The position numbers and the translations under genes were made by a program. A model generated the notes under the pieces. The model did no database searches, was not told where the DNA came from, and was given only the letters and a program-made list of their open reading frames with translations. Shown here piece after piece: positions 22,233 through 34,785 of a stretch of DNA of 64,000 bases. The DNA comes from Voacanga thouarsii (taxonomy: Eukaryota > Streptophyta > Magnoliopsida > Gentianales > Apocynaceae): contig JANUWF010002120.1 in NCBI GenBank assembly GCA_026120185.1, forward strand, positions 372,001-436,000, written 5' to 3'. Position 1 is the first letter of the stretch; each line of letters starts with the position of its first letter.

Positions 22233-22477
22233 TGTAAAACCCCACCTAAAGCCAACCCTAGACTAAGGGGGTCGGGTTGCATATCATATTATTTTGCATG
22301 AATATATATGTTTTTGAATGATTTTATGTGCTTTAGAGTTGTGGATTATAGGTTAAAATACTTAGTTATGCTTATCGAGTAGGAGGGGTAAAATGATAAT
22401 TTTGCTTGGGGTCAAATTAGGAAGATAGCTTGGGGATTTCATAAGAAGAATATGTGGTTGAGAAAATAGGAACAAGA

Positions 22478-22549
22478 GTTAGTGTGGTTTAGTGGTTAGA
22501 GCTTGGTAAATTAATTTCTAAGGTCATGAGTTCGAATCCCACCATTTAA
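22478..22549 (+). other. tRNA-like module in solo LTR B
   Basis: GTTTAGTGGTTAGAGC (D-arm/A-box like) and GAGTTCGAATCCCA (T-arm/B-box like, with an intact GTTCGAATCC) lie in a 72-nt segment. Five of seven acceptor pairs and four of five anticodon-stem pairs can form. It is the best preserved of the three copies and starts 245 nt from the LTR 5' end. No proper anticodon loop is present (no U33), so it is not an active tRNA gene. Confidence 0.65.
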
Positions 22550-24140
22550 GCTTTTGTCATGATTATCTTAACTAAGTTTGAATTTTTATTTTCTTGCATT
22601 CCATGAAAATAGGAATGTTGTCTTAGGGGAGACATGAAGAGAATGTCCTAATCTTATCCTCATGTCCTAAAAAGAATTCTAGATGAATTCTTGTCCTTTT
22701 ATTACCTCTAGCTTGTTCTAGCATTTTTATAATTTGAATTAATTAAATCTCTTCTTTTGAACTCCAAAATTCTGTGATATTTCTTCACCTTGAATTTCGA
22801 AAATCAGCTTTGGAGGATGGGGAGTTAGCTGAAAATAGGAGGGGAAATAGGAAGGGGTTCCAAGAGAAATCAAACACCATGGAAGTACCTTCAAAATTCA
22901 CCTTCATGTTGTTCATGTATTAGTGAAGGGAAATCTGGAAAATTTTCCAGAATTTTTGCAGACCACCTCTTCGAAAATTCAGCCAGTAAACCTCTTCATT
23001 TGCTACCAAGAAAATGGTCATTTCATGTGGCTTGAAGGCTGGAAAATTTGTGCAATTTTCGGACTGCACAAACTGTGCTAAACCAAAAAAAAATTCTGGA
23101 CATTTTCGCAGCTTTCAACCAAGTAAATGAAGCTGTTTTGATTCATCTTCAAGCCAGAAAAACTCCTCTGTTTTTCTCTAGGAAGAAGTCTGGAAAACCA
23201 CCTTAGAAAGAACTTCAAACCCTCTCAAGAAACAGCTGCAAATCAGGTTGGAGAAGTGCAGCAAATTCTGCACAAAAATCCCTCATCAACCTTCGAAACT
23301 CTTGAACATTGAAACCAGAATTTTTCCAGTTTTGCTTCCTTCAAGCCTAGACCGAAAATCACCCTTCAACTTCTGTAAAATTGACCCTTGTTCAGCCATG
23401 AACTGAACATCATGACCTTCACACTTACCTTGAGCATATGGACTCCATAACCACACCTCAAAACACTCCTAAGATCACTCCATTCAAACTCTTTTTGAAC
23501 TTCAAATAATTTCAGATTTTTGCTCCATGAAAACACTCTTGAATCAAGCTAATAAACCAGAATTTTCTCTGCCATCTTAGACTGAATTTCGGCTGGCCTA
23601 CTAACCTGAACAAGCTTTACTCATTTCAGCAAAGGTAGCTAGTTCAACCGGCACCATTGAAGAGCATAGAAACCTTCCTTGATCAAACACCATAGCTAAC
23701 CTCCTACCTTAAACAACTCCACAACTTCCTCCATTTAAATTTCAAAATAAAAAATCTGATCACTCTCTCTCCCATAAGCTGAAAACCGAAACTCCTATCC
23801 ACCCCAAACCATTCGGCCAATAGCTCTCCAGAAAATTGTGAGCCTTTTCTCTTATTCTCTCCATCTTTCACCAAGAACACCAAGAACACACACTAAACTT
23901 CTTCAAGCCTAAACCTACTCTAAACACTTCCAATTACTCTCAAATATTCCGAATCACTTCTATTTAATCCCTAAACTTCATTTCTGGGATTTATAACACA
24001 AAACCTCGCAAACAAGAATTTTCAAACGGATCGAAATTAGCCTTTTCTCTTAAAGGTCTCAAGAACATCAACAAGATAAATCAAGAACAACCTTCTTGTT
24101 CAATTTTTTTTCCATTCAATTCTTAATATACCCTTCTAAT

Positions 24141-24141
<1 letters not shown>

Positions 24142-24199
<58 letters not shown>
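24142..24199 (+). repeat. (CT)29 microsatellite
   Basis: A perfect dinucleotide run of 58 bp, about 1.9 kb from the 5' end of solo LTR B and directly before ACCGAAATGG. Solo LTR C has a (GA) run at the matching place on its minus strand. Leu/Ser-rich ORFs across it are not genes. Confidence 0.95.
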
Positions 24200-24201
<2 letters not shown>

Positions 24202-26526
24202 CGAAATGGTTGATCAACCATCAACCGTGGCTGTTTTTTTCCGGTGGATCACTTAAGGCTCTCTATCGCGCGTGGACCTTCTTTTGTCTTCACCAAAGCA
24301 ATCGACAATCAAGTATCTATTCTTAAATCCTTTCTTAAATGCTTTCTTTTTAAATTCTGAAATCATGTCTCCTAGGTGTTGATAGGGAGATAGAGTATGA
24401 ATGGAGATTGAGTATATGCATGTGGATTAAGATGATGGAGTTAAGACATGATGAATGTTGTATATGGCTAAGTTGTATGAGTTTTCTTTTTGAACCATTG
24501 AATATTCTTCGTGCCTAATGAATTTTATGGATGTTTGAAGCCTGTTAGAGATCATGACACCAAAGGTGATTAGACTCTTATGTTTCTATTTTCCATTGAA
24601 GCCATTAATGATGATTATGCCTAGAAGGAAGTTAGCCTTGTGATAGTATATGTGAAGTCAAGCATGTGTTCATGAATGGAGTGGTTTATTGTTTGATGTT
24701 GGAGAATATGTTGATGAATCTTTTCTAGCAATAGGAAAAGCATGGTGAAGGAGTATTTCCTTGTTAGGTCTAGGTTATTTTTATTAACAAAATTTTATTA
24801 CTTTAAATGGAATTACTACTATATTTTTCTCTATAAAATTCGAAACTCTAGGAAGATTTGGATTGGTATATTGATTAAAATATTAATATTTTCTTTATCA
24901 AATAAATGAGGTATTTTATTAAAAATAATGTATATAGTAATAAATCTTTTACTAGAATTAATGACCTTGTAGACCTTAGTTCAAACTTTTGCCAATAATC
25001 CTAAATATTATTTATATTAAAACCTATTTGTTATTTAGTAATTAAAATTTTAAAATAATTCATTTATTGTTAATTTTATTTATTACTAATTAAGTATTAT
25101 CTATTAAAAAAATTAATTAAAAAAATTATTTGTAATTTATTATTTATTTATAATAAATCTATTTTTAAATTACCATTTATTAATATTATTTAGGACTTAA
25201 TATTGATCAATATTCAAACCTTGGTTTATTTGTTAATAATAACACTCAAGAATTATTAATTAAGTCTATAATTTATTAGCAACTAATTTAGAACCCTAGT
25301 TATTTTAACTCAACAAACTAAAACTTATTTTATAAAATTCTTTATCATCTAGCATTAAAGCTTAGGTCATGGTGGTCATAGTTAGTCATGGTTATAACTA
25401 GTTGAGCTAGGATTATTTTGTGTAAGTGAATTTAGCTTGAATGTAACCTTAAGTTTTTTGTTTACCCCAGGCGGGGTTAGGACAGCCTTGGAAGACGTTT
25501 GAGTTGAGCAAGCAAAGAATCAGGTAAGCTCCTGCATGGAATTCTGTGAAGACCAAAAATTGCTGTGGCAAGCCAAATGCGATGTGTATGGACATTTATG
25601 TTGTGAAGGCAATTAAGGACTGTTTTCCCTTTTATTTCCAGACAAACAATCATTTGAAAATTAAACAAGCAGTTTTACACAAAATGCTAAACCCTTTCTA
25701 AAACCCAACTTTGACAAGACTTTTTTTAAAAAAACCCTTAATTGCTATTTCCAAATAAAGCGGATTATGATCAATTTTCTCCCAAGTGGGACAATCAACG
25801 TTGAGTACTCAATAAGGGTAGACCACCAGGACTAGTCTTTGAAGGGTTAGGATAAGTCTCTCAGTAGGTGGCCACCTCTGAGGGGTGAGTCCTTCCTGGA
25901 TAGGATGCCAGTCCGGCAGGTCATGCCGGTCCGAGCTAGCAAGTTTTAGTCCTATGGACTGTGTGTTCCAGAGTGGACAACCGGTAAGTTTGGGTGTAGA
26001 GATGGAGGAGTATCTCATCCGGTAGGCCGTACACCTACCTTTTGTCAGCTTGCACAAAATGTGGCATACTGACCGTTATTTAGTCATGGGGCCCAATGTG
26101 TGGTAACCCATGGCCACCCATTTGAGTGGTTGTATTTATTGTGCACATGTATGGTTTGAAAAGTAAAGCTCCACTCTTTATTTTTAACACTTATTTATTG
26201 CTTGCCAGCACTTTCTCTTATGAAACTTTTACAACTTGCATACATGAGTTATTTTACCTGAAACCCTCAAAGCGCACACGGGCTTACTGAGATTTTTATC
26301 TCACCACCTTTTATGCCATGTTTTCAGGAAGATCCTGCTGTGGAGGTCATTAGCTAGATTGTTGCCTATGCTTTGAAGACTCTTGTTATTTCCTTTATGT
26401 GGTGTTTTGAGAGATTGTTGCAAACAATTTATTTTGGACTTGTTCTAGTATTCAACTATTGGGTTGTAATAAGTTTAATTTTAAAGTCTTTATTTTATTT
26501 TATTCTATGTGACCTAGTTATAAAGA

Positions 26527-26547
26527 CCCCTTGTCCTCTGGACGGGG
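26527..26547. other. Potential hairpin near the 3' end of solo LTR B
   Basis: CCCC-TT-GTCC-TCT-GGAC-GGGG forms a stem interrupted by a two-base bulge, 43 bases before the LTR end. Equivalent stems exist in A (11775-11795) and C (30809-30830). Confidence 0.45.
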
Positions 26548-26590
26548 CGACATCCCCGGCCCTGATGGGCCTAGGTAGTGGGGTGTTACA

Positions 26591-27958
26591 TGAGTACCCT
26601 TAGACTTGAGTATAAGTTGGTAGTTTGGTGAAGCTGAACTTGTGCACTTTGATATATGATGGGTGAAGTCTTAACACAAGGCCAATAATCTTATATATTG
26701 AGTGTACGACTTTAGTTAATTAAGACGAGCTTATACAATAGAGTTTCTATACATCACTTAGTGAAGATATCATCCCCTTGTGATTGTCTAGGATAATCCT
26801 AATAATCCAAGGATCTGGAAAACGTGACTAAGTATGCATGCTTTTGGGTAGCTTCTTAAGATAAGTGGATACATACTAGAAATTATAGATTATCGGACTA
26901 GATATCAAAGGATGGTAGACGTAGTTGAGAATTGTGTTAGTATAATTTTTATATCTTAATGATGGGTGTTACGTAGATAGATATTTTCATCATTACATCT
27001 GTAGGTCAAAGACACTGCATTTACAATATTATTCTTGGGGTCCATATTTTCATATGATAATAAATGGAATATTTAAAATGATAAAATACGACTATTTGTT
27101 AGTAAGGGTATTTTGATCGTTTTAGTAGCTAAGAATAATATATCATTTGGTCCTTAGAATAGTTTAAGTAACTTTAGTAAATTTATTTACTAAATCGGCT
27201 TATTAGGTGAAATTAATTAATTTATTAATTAATTGTCCTGGATAATTTTATATTGGGCCTAAGTGGATTAATTAATTAATAAAATTGATATTTAATTAGT
27301 CTTGGGCTAATTGGAATAACCCTAGCCCACTAGGATTGTGAGTGATGGCTATTGTTTCTTTGGAAACAAAGGATTAACCACCACACAGAGAAAAAAAAAA
27401 TGGAAAAGGAAATAAAAGAGAAAAGTGGTGGTGGCTTTGTGAAACAAGAAAAGCTATTGTTTTCTATCTTTTGTGATTGTTAGTGCATAAAACAAGAACT
27501 TCCTTATTTTTCACCACTGACGAAGGGAACAAAAAGTTGGTTAAAAAAAAACAGCTTTCGTTATTTTACTATTGAAGACCTCGGTTTTTCTTTCATAATT
27601 CCTTCTTTGTTTTTTCTTCCTTCAATTTTTTTCTAGTTCTTCCAAGAATTCTTCCAACATTATTCTTTCATCCTTTATTCTACTTTCATTAGTAGATAGT
27701 CTATAGGTGGTTTGAGAATACTCTGAAAGATTGAAAACTAGCAATCTTGGTGCACGTGTTTGATACGAAGGAGTCAACACTTGGCTAAAATTCTTGCTAA
27801 ATAAATGATCGTGACTAATCAAAGCGTTTTGTCAAACCCTATTCCTCTGGTTGTTTAATTTAAGCGACCTAAAAGTAAGTATTGCTAGACTTTGATACGA
27901 GAAAAAATTTTAAATTGCAAACTTCCGCTGTGTATTTTATTTTTCCCGTGATCCTTCA
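26591..27958 (+). repeat. LTR-B fragment, right part
   Basis: Continues the old Copia LTR after solo LTR B: CTTAGACTTGAGTATAAG and GATGGGTGTTACGTAGATAG parallel the X LTRs (20600, 20960). It ends CGTGATCCTTCA at 27958, like the X LTRs (GATCCTTCA). No PBS follows, so it is a 3' LTR or a solo LTR. The 5' portion lies left of the X composite. Confidence 0.75.
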
Positions 27959-29356
27959 AAAAAAAAAAACAGTTTCATACTATAAAATGTACACAGAAGT
28001 TCTGTTTTGATAATAAAACTAAAAATGAATTCAAACTTAAAGTACATATACATTTACATTATTTTAGCCTTAGAAAAATAAAATTTACATAATGCTAGAG
28101 TAGCTACACCTAAAATGAAATAAACTATTTTCATATGAATTTGCTCTTTGATTGGGATCCTAGAGAAGAAAGAAAAACAACACACATGTGAATTTTTTAC
28201 TCAATAAGTCCTGTGTGTGCCTAAGTTTTAATTCTAGAAAAATAAATACATAAGGAAATTTCAGTTTCACTGAGGAAAAATGAAAGATAAATGCATTCCA
28301 ATGTGCAGTGAAATCTTTATAATTTAAAATGATGCCCCGCAATTTAAAGAAAGTAGGCTCTTCTCTCAAAAGAAGGACGACCTACAAGTAAAGCCTAAAA
28401 TAGACTCTGCCTTGGGCTATTAATAGTGTTTCGTGCTAAAATTTCATCAACACTCAGCCATGTCTTAACAGAGCGGTAAGTGCTTGAATGCATCTTACCT
28501 TATTTTTAGGATATTTTACTTGCATCTTACTTGCCAATTCTGACATAAATCACCATCAAGGTAGGACGAGATTGATCACACTGAATGTCAGCATCTATGA
28601 ACAAACCAGAATCATATGTAGGCAAATGCTAGGTCTTAAATAGCTAAATAGGGATGTCTAATTTCAATGTTCTATCACCCTATTTGGAGTAAGATGAATA
28701 TTATAATTGATCAGGTTATTTGGAGTCATCTATCTCTAATACGAGCTAGTACAAAGAGAAAAGTCTATGCTAAGTACTTAACGTCTTTACTGATACACGT
28801 GCTCATATCTGAGCATAAGAAAATAGTTTTTGTAGTGTGAGTATTTCCTTTTCAAAATGGGGTTTTATTAGGAATATAGTCTCAATATTCGTTGTTTGGA
28901 AAATTACAAAATGAATCCTAGAAGAAGCGTTGCATGATTTGAAAGGTTTTAAGCAATGGTCTTTAACTATTTGTCACTTGATGTTTAAATATGTTTATGT
29001 TTAATCATAACGAAAATTCATGTATAAAAATGGGTATTTGAAAATCAAGGGACTAACATGTAAAGACAAATTTTACGCATATCAACTTATGATGAAAACC
29101 ATTTATTGGTAGAAAATCTTTAATTTCCATATTCGAAGTAAAGCTTTCGTTTAAAAGGAAATTGGACTCATGGAATCCTAATTTTTTGAACAACAATATA
29201 TTGGAAAACCTATTTGCACTAGAATAGTTAAAACAAAACAAGAGACTCACCTTAATTAGTTGATATATGTAGGTATAATCTACAAGTCTACCAAGCTCCT
29301 TTATCAGGTCACCTAGAATAGAATCTCATTTTATTCTCTTACTTGGCATGCAACTC

Positions 29357-29381
29357 AAAAAAAAAAAAGGGGGGGGGGGGG
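29357..29381 (+). repeat. A12-G13 homopurine tract
   Basis: Twelve A followed by thirteen G. It may be a real purine tract or a sequencing artefact of homopolymers. Confidence 0.9.
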
Positions 29382-30254
29382 TGGAAATGTGAGTATATCG
29401 AAAGTTGTGGATTTAAGATGGACTTAAGCTTTGCCTTAGTTTACTTAAATTACTAATCAATTTAATTTCACCTAGAAACGATGCTTGTAGCATTATATTA
29501 AATCAGCCTCTTTAATGTCTTCTTACCATTTTAAATTGTATCCTAAGTTTAGAGGTAATGTCTACAATTATTTATAGTTTAAGTGAGTCTCAAATGATAT
29601 TCTCAATATTTGAAATAGGTGGAAACTAGAAATGATCATATGTAGCAAATGTGCATTGGATTCTAAACTTATAGATCACATATCTAAGTTTCTAATTTTG
29701 TTTTACCCTAAAATCACTTCAAAACCACTCTCCAATCTCCATACACATTAGATAAGGGCTAGGGACCTTAGCACATGTTAATAGAGGCTTTAACTATCCT
29801 TCATAAGGTCATTATGTACAAGTTTTTAACTTAAAATTTTCTAATATCTCGGCAGTGGCATCTTTCAATATTTAATGCATAACTTTCTATCAACTGTCCA
29901 GTTTTGCATATAAATGCCTTGTTCAACATTTTTCCCCCTTTCATAGCCAAATTTGCATACAAGTGCTATGTTCAACATTTTTTTTTTCGTTCCTTTCATT
30001 TCTTTTAGCTATACAATCTGATTTTGGCCATACAACTTGAGTTTCCTTTTCTTCCTATCACCTCAAATGAAGGTTTAAAGTGCACAGAATAAGTTTCCAA
30101 CAACTAGTTTTTCCAAAAACACAAACAGTGTGCAAATAAAATTCTGCAAAACCCTTTCTTATCATGCTTGGAATCTTTTGTTTTTTTCTAAGAGGAGTGA
30201 TCTTACTTGCTTAATGAAGCTATCCAAAGTTTAGCAATCTGATAGCAACCCCTT

Positions 30255-30296
30255 TTCTTCTTCTTCTTCTTCTTCTTCTTCTTCTTCTTCTTCTTC
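30255..30296 (+). repeat. (TTC)14 microsatellite
   Basis: Perfect trinucleotide run of about 42 bp inside G0. Confidence 0.95.
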
Positions 30297-32298
30297 TTTT
30301 GTTCTATTTTCTTTTGTACACTAAGCTATATAAATCTAATAAAGTTGGGAACACTCTAGATTCATAGATCAAACAAGGGGTATTTTAGTCTTCTTACTTG
30401 ATTTTAGTGAGGGCTTTTTACTGCTTTCATAGCTTAAGGGTTAATTAACATCAACAACGGACTAATTAAACTCACTTAAATCACCTTAATCTTCACTTAA
30501 TTCAATTAATGGTAATTATTATATAACATAAGCAATCTTTGACCTAAATAATCATTTTAGGACTTAGTAATATAATTATTTTATGTTAAGAGTAATAATA
30601 TAGATTAGTTTACACTAATCACACTTAACTAAGAGAAAACTAGGTTTATACATAAATACCTCTACCTTAATTAAGCCCTAATTCTCGCTTATCTCTTTCT
30701 CAACTTATATTAGGGCATGAATAGGTTTTCTACTCATGATTAAGGTATGGTTAAGTCATGCTTAGTGTAACACCCCACTACCTAGGCCCAAACAGAGCCG
30801 GGGATGTCGCCCAGTCCAAAGGACAAGGGGTCTTTATAACTAGGTCACACAAATAAAAGTAAAAAAATACTTCAAAATTAAAACTTATTACAAACCAAAA
30901 ATTCAAGAAAAATCCAAAATAAAAATTGTTCACTATCAACTCCCAAAGCATTACATAAAATAGATAACAGAATATCTTCCAAGCAGGCAACAACTAGCTA
31001 CTCATCCCCACAGCAGGATCGACCTGAAATCATGATAAAAAGGGTGATGAGATAAAAATCTCAGTAAGTCCGTGTGTGTTTTGAGTGTTCAGTGAAAGCA
31101 GTTCGTGCAAACTGATAAAAATACTGGAAAGCAATAAACAATGTTCAAAATCAAGAGTAGCGCTTTGGTTTTTTCAACCATACATGTATAATTAAATCAA
31201 CCACTCTAAGGGGTAGTCATGGGTTACCACACGTTGGGCCCCATAACCATACAATGGTCAGAATGCCACACTTTGTGTAAACTGACAAAAGGTAGGTGAT
31301 CGGCCTACCAGGTAAGATACTCCTCCTTTCTACACCCAAACAAAACTGGTTGTCCACTCCGGCAATACACAGTCCACATGACTGAAACCTACTAGCTCGG
31401 ACCGGCATGACTAAGTAGTATTGACATTTCTCTAAGTTAAGTTAATCTTCTAGAGGTGGCCTCCTGCCAGAAGACTCACTCTTGCTCTTCAAAACTAATA
31501 CTACCAGCCTACCCTTATTGAGTACTCAACGTAGTTCATCCTACTTGGGAGAAAACTGATAAAACATAGCTTTACTTGAAAATGGCAATCAAGGGTTTCT
31601 AAAGTCTTTGTCAAAATTAGTTTTAGAAATAGTTCAGTGTGTGAATAAAACTGCTTGTTGTTTTTCAAATAATTAGTTCGACTGAAACAAGAAAGGAAAC
31701 AGTCCCTAATTGCCTTTACCAAATCAGTATTCACAAACTTCGTGTTTAGCTTGCCATAACAACTTTTGCAACAAACAAGTTTTATGTAGGAGCTTACCTG
31801 ATCCTTTGCTCGAGATAAAATAAAGATCTCCAAAAGCTGACCTAACCCCACCTGGGGTAAACATAAGCCATAATTAAACTCAAGCCAAAATTGGCTTTCA
31901 CAAATAAACCTAGTTCAACTTACCACAATCATGACCCTAGTGTCCCAAGATTTAAGGCTAGATAATAAATAAAGGGTTTATAAAATAAATCTAGCTTGAT
32001 ATTAAAATAACTAAGGTTTGTGAAATAGTTACTAATAAGTTGTAGGTTTAAATCTTGCTATAAATAAATTAGGGTTTATTTGATGAAGGGTCCTAGGTCC
32101 TAGATGATATTATTTAAGACAATAAGCTATTAATAATTAATTTTTAGAAAATAATTGGTAAATAAAATTAGTTGTAAGTAAATTTTAATACATTTGATTA
32201 AAAGATAATAAATAAATTTTATTATTATTTATGAACATAAGACTTACAAAATTAATATTTTCACTATTATGATTATTTATATAAAAGGCTTTATTTGA

Positions 32299-32299
<1 letters not shown>

Positions 32300-32355
<56 letters not shown>
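32300..32355 (+). repeat. (ATT)n microsatellite
   Basis: A 56-bp perfect trinucleotide run in the AT-rich zone of solo LTR C. Confidence 0.95.
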
Positions 32356-32358
<3 letters not shown>

Positions 32359-33089
32359 ATATCTATATATTTTATTTATTTAACAAAAGCTATCATTTAT
32401 TTGACTAAAATGTCATTATTTTATATAATAGTCCAAATCCACATTTTCCTAAGGTTTTAGAAATCACTAGAAGAACTAGTATTAATTATTTTATTGATGA
32501 AATAAAATTTGGCTAACTTGATTAGCTTAGGAACAACAAGATCATGATCATAATTCCTATTGCTAACCATAATCATGAACATACACTCTACACTAATCAA
32601 CAAAACATCCAAATCATGGATAAAAGCATAGATCCAAATCTACCAATACATGATCCAAACTCCATTAAACATAATCATATTCATGGCCTTAACAAGAACT
32701 TAAAACCCTATTCACCAAATGTGACATAATCTCTAACATGCTTGATCATTCATGCTACTCACGACATGAAGGCATGCAACAAACCCTAAAAAAAACGCCA
32801 TACATTCAACCAAGGCAAATCATTTCATGCATCAATCCTATCTCCATCATACAAACACATTCATTCTCATGCTTCAATCCCAACTCCATCACAAAACACA
32901 CGATCAATCTCCAAATATTTTCCAACTACATCCAAGAGACATGAATCTAGAATTTAAAGAGGAGATTGAAAAGGCTTACTTGAATGATGACTACCTTGAA
33001 GAAGTTTCAAGAGAATCCTCTCGCTAGGAAGGCTTGATCCGTCCAAGGAGAAGAAGAAAAATGGCCATGGTGGGAGTAACCATTCGGCC

Positions 33090-33108
33090 GAGAGAGAGAG
33101 AGAGAGAG
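33090..33108 (+). repeat. (GA)n microsatellite in solo LTR C
   Basis: A 19-bp run directly after CATTCGGCC; in LTR orientation a CT run followed by GGCCGAATGG, matching the place of (CT)29 in copy B. Confidence 0.9.
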
Positions 33109-34714
33109 TTTATTAGTATATATTCATTAGGATCGAAGATGGATGAAGGTGGAGTTATTTGTCCATACTTACCTTAAAAGTGTTCTTGAGCCTTCAAGAA
33201 AATTCTGGTTTTTTATCAGAAAGTGAAACTTTGATTTCAGCGTTTGATGTTAAAAATTACAGGAATGGATTCAAGAGGATGAGTAGGTGTGATCTGGAGT
33301 TTTTGGAGAAGATTGGAGAGGTTTTGAGTGGTCTTAGGCTTGAGAATGGTGGTAGGTGTTCTTGGTATTCTTGGAGGTTTAGAGAGAATGAAAAGAATGG
33401 AGGAAGCTGGCCGAAATTCTGCTTGGTAAGAATGGCCGACTAGTTTGGAGAATTTTGGTAATTGGATTTTCAGATTTGGGAGAAAAAGAAAAGCTAGTTG
33501 TTTGAAATTCAAAAGGAATAATTTAGGGAATAAATTATGGTAGTAAATATGGTAAGAAGATCTTGATTGATGGAGGTCTTTTGGAAGCTTCAATGGCCGA
33601 CTGAATTGCTAGAATTCTGTTGAGATGAATGTTGGTTGAATGAGTTTTAGGATGGCCGAAATATGGTGTACAATGGTGAGGGAATTTTCTAGATGTTTGA
33701 GGCTTAATCCATGGAAGGTTGATGAAAGAAATTGCTGGAATTTTGGACTCCAATCGTGGGCTTGATTGCAGTGATTGATGGAGGGATTTTAGGAGTAGCC
33801 ATGGAGCTTTTTCGTGCAAGACAATGGTGAGGAAGATGGAGTTTAGTTCATGGCTGACCAAGGTGGGTTTTACAGAAAAATGGGATGAGTTTCGGACAAG
33901 GGTGAAGAAGAAACAAAGCTGGAATTTTCTGGTTGGTTTTTTTTTTTTTTTCTCAAGGCTTGCTGGAAATTCTGTGCAGATTTTTCTGCCATGCCTCTGT
34001 CAATTTACAGAAGGTTTGAAAGGGTTTTGGATGGTCCTTTAAGGCTGGTTTCCAGCCTTCTTTATGGAGGAAGAACAAGGTTGAATTGCTGGTTGAAAAG
34101 CTAGAAGAAACAGCTTAGTTTTTGGCTCATCAAGCTGCAAAAAACTGTCTAGGAATTTTTCTGGTTTGCACAGCTTTTGTGCAGTCCGATTTTGGCTAAA
34201 ATTTTGAGTCTTCAAGCTGAGGAAATTGGTTGTGTTTCTTGCAGTATTTGAGAGGGAAAGATGCCTGAAGATTTTGACAATTGAAATGATCAAGAAGCTA
34301 GAAAAATTTCCAGATCACTACATGAAGAAGATGAACACACATAGGTTGGAGTTTGAAGGTTCAACCATGGAGATTAATTCTCTTGGGAACCTTCCATAAC
34401 TCCTCCCCATTTTTAGTCAACAAGATATCCTCACATAGACATTTTCAAAAACCTTAATATCATAGAACTTTGCTGGAATTTTCTGGAAATAAAATTGGCT
34501 GGGATAAATTGAACAACCTAATTGATTAAAAACTAAGGAAAGCTAGAGATCAAGAAGGGCATGAATCCCTTAGAAATTTTTGTAGCGCACAAGAGTGGAA
34601 TTAGGACATTCCTTTCATGTCTCCCCTAGGACAACACTCCTACTCTTCCCTAAAGCATGCAAGGGCTGAAATATTACCTACCTAACAGAAAATAAAATTT
34701 AATCATGCTAAAAC

Positions 34715-34785
34715 TCAAATGATGGAATTTGAACTCAAGACCTCAAGGATTTATTCCAAAACTCTAACCACTACTCCACAATAAC
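34715..34785 (-). other. tRNA-like module in solo LTR C
   Basis: On the minus strand GAGTAGTGGTTAGAG and GAGTTCAAATTCCA lie at the same positions as in A and B, 245 nt from the LTR 5' end. This is the most eroded copy (71 nt). Confidence 0.55.

Larger units (their letters stand above)
22233..26590 (+). repeat. Solo LTR 'B' of the long-LTR Gypsy family (4.36 kb)
   Basis: Begins TGTAAAACCCCAC and ends GTGGGGTGTTACA, flanked by TAAGT (22228-22232) and TGAGT (26591-26595), a 5-bp TSD with one change. Removing it restores the LTR-B sequence. It is in the opposite orientation to A and C. It contains the tRNA-like module, a TATA-like TTTATAAC near 23990, a (CT)29 tract at 24142-24199, an AT-rich zone at 24780-25330 and a terminal hairpin at 26527-26547. 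No coding domain or PBS is present, and the ORFs within it are chance. Confidence 0.87.
27959..30765 (-). repeat. G0: old, diverged long Gypsy LTR, left part
   Basis: No gene seen. Around 28170-28220 and 28640-28790 the sequence resembles the G1/G2 LTRs (for example GGAGTCATCTATCTCTAATA and GAGCTAGTACAAAGA, compare 4730-4770). It is therefore read as a highly diverged minus-strand relative, interrupted by solo LTR C. Microsatellites lie at 29357-29381 and 30255-30296. The left boundary next to LTR-B is uncertain. Confidence 0.5.

Noticed and set aside
22478..22549. Functional tRNA gene
   Set aside because: Although A and B boxes are visible, the acceptor and T stems are mispaired, the anticodon loop lacks U33, and the other copies are more decayed.
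24096..24326. Ser/Leu-repeat ORF
   Set aside because: Translation of the (CT)29 run; no family resemblance.
32540..33030. His/Asn-rich plus-strand ORFs
   Set aside because: Low-complexity reading of AT-rich LTR DNA without conservation in the other copies.
33159..34293. ORFs of 72-118 codons on both strands in solo LTR C
   Set aside because: They are in LTR DNA, are not kept in copies A and B, and show no known motif.
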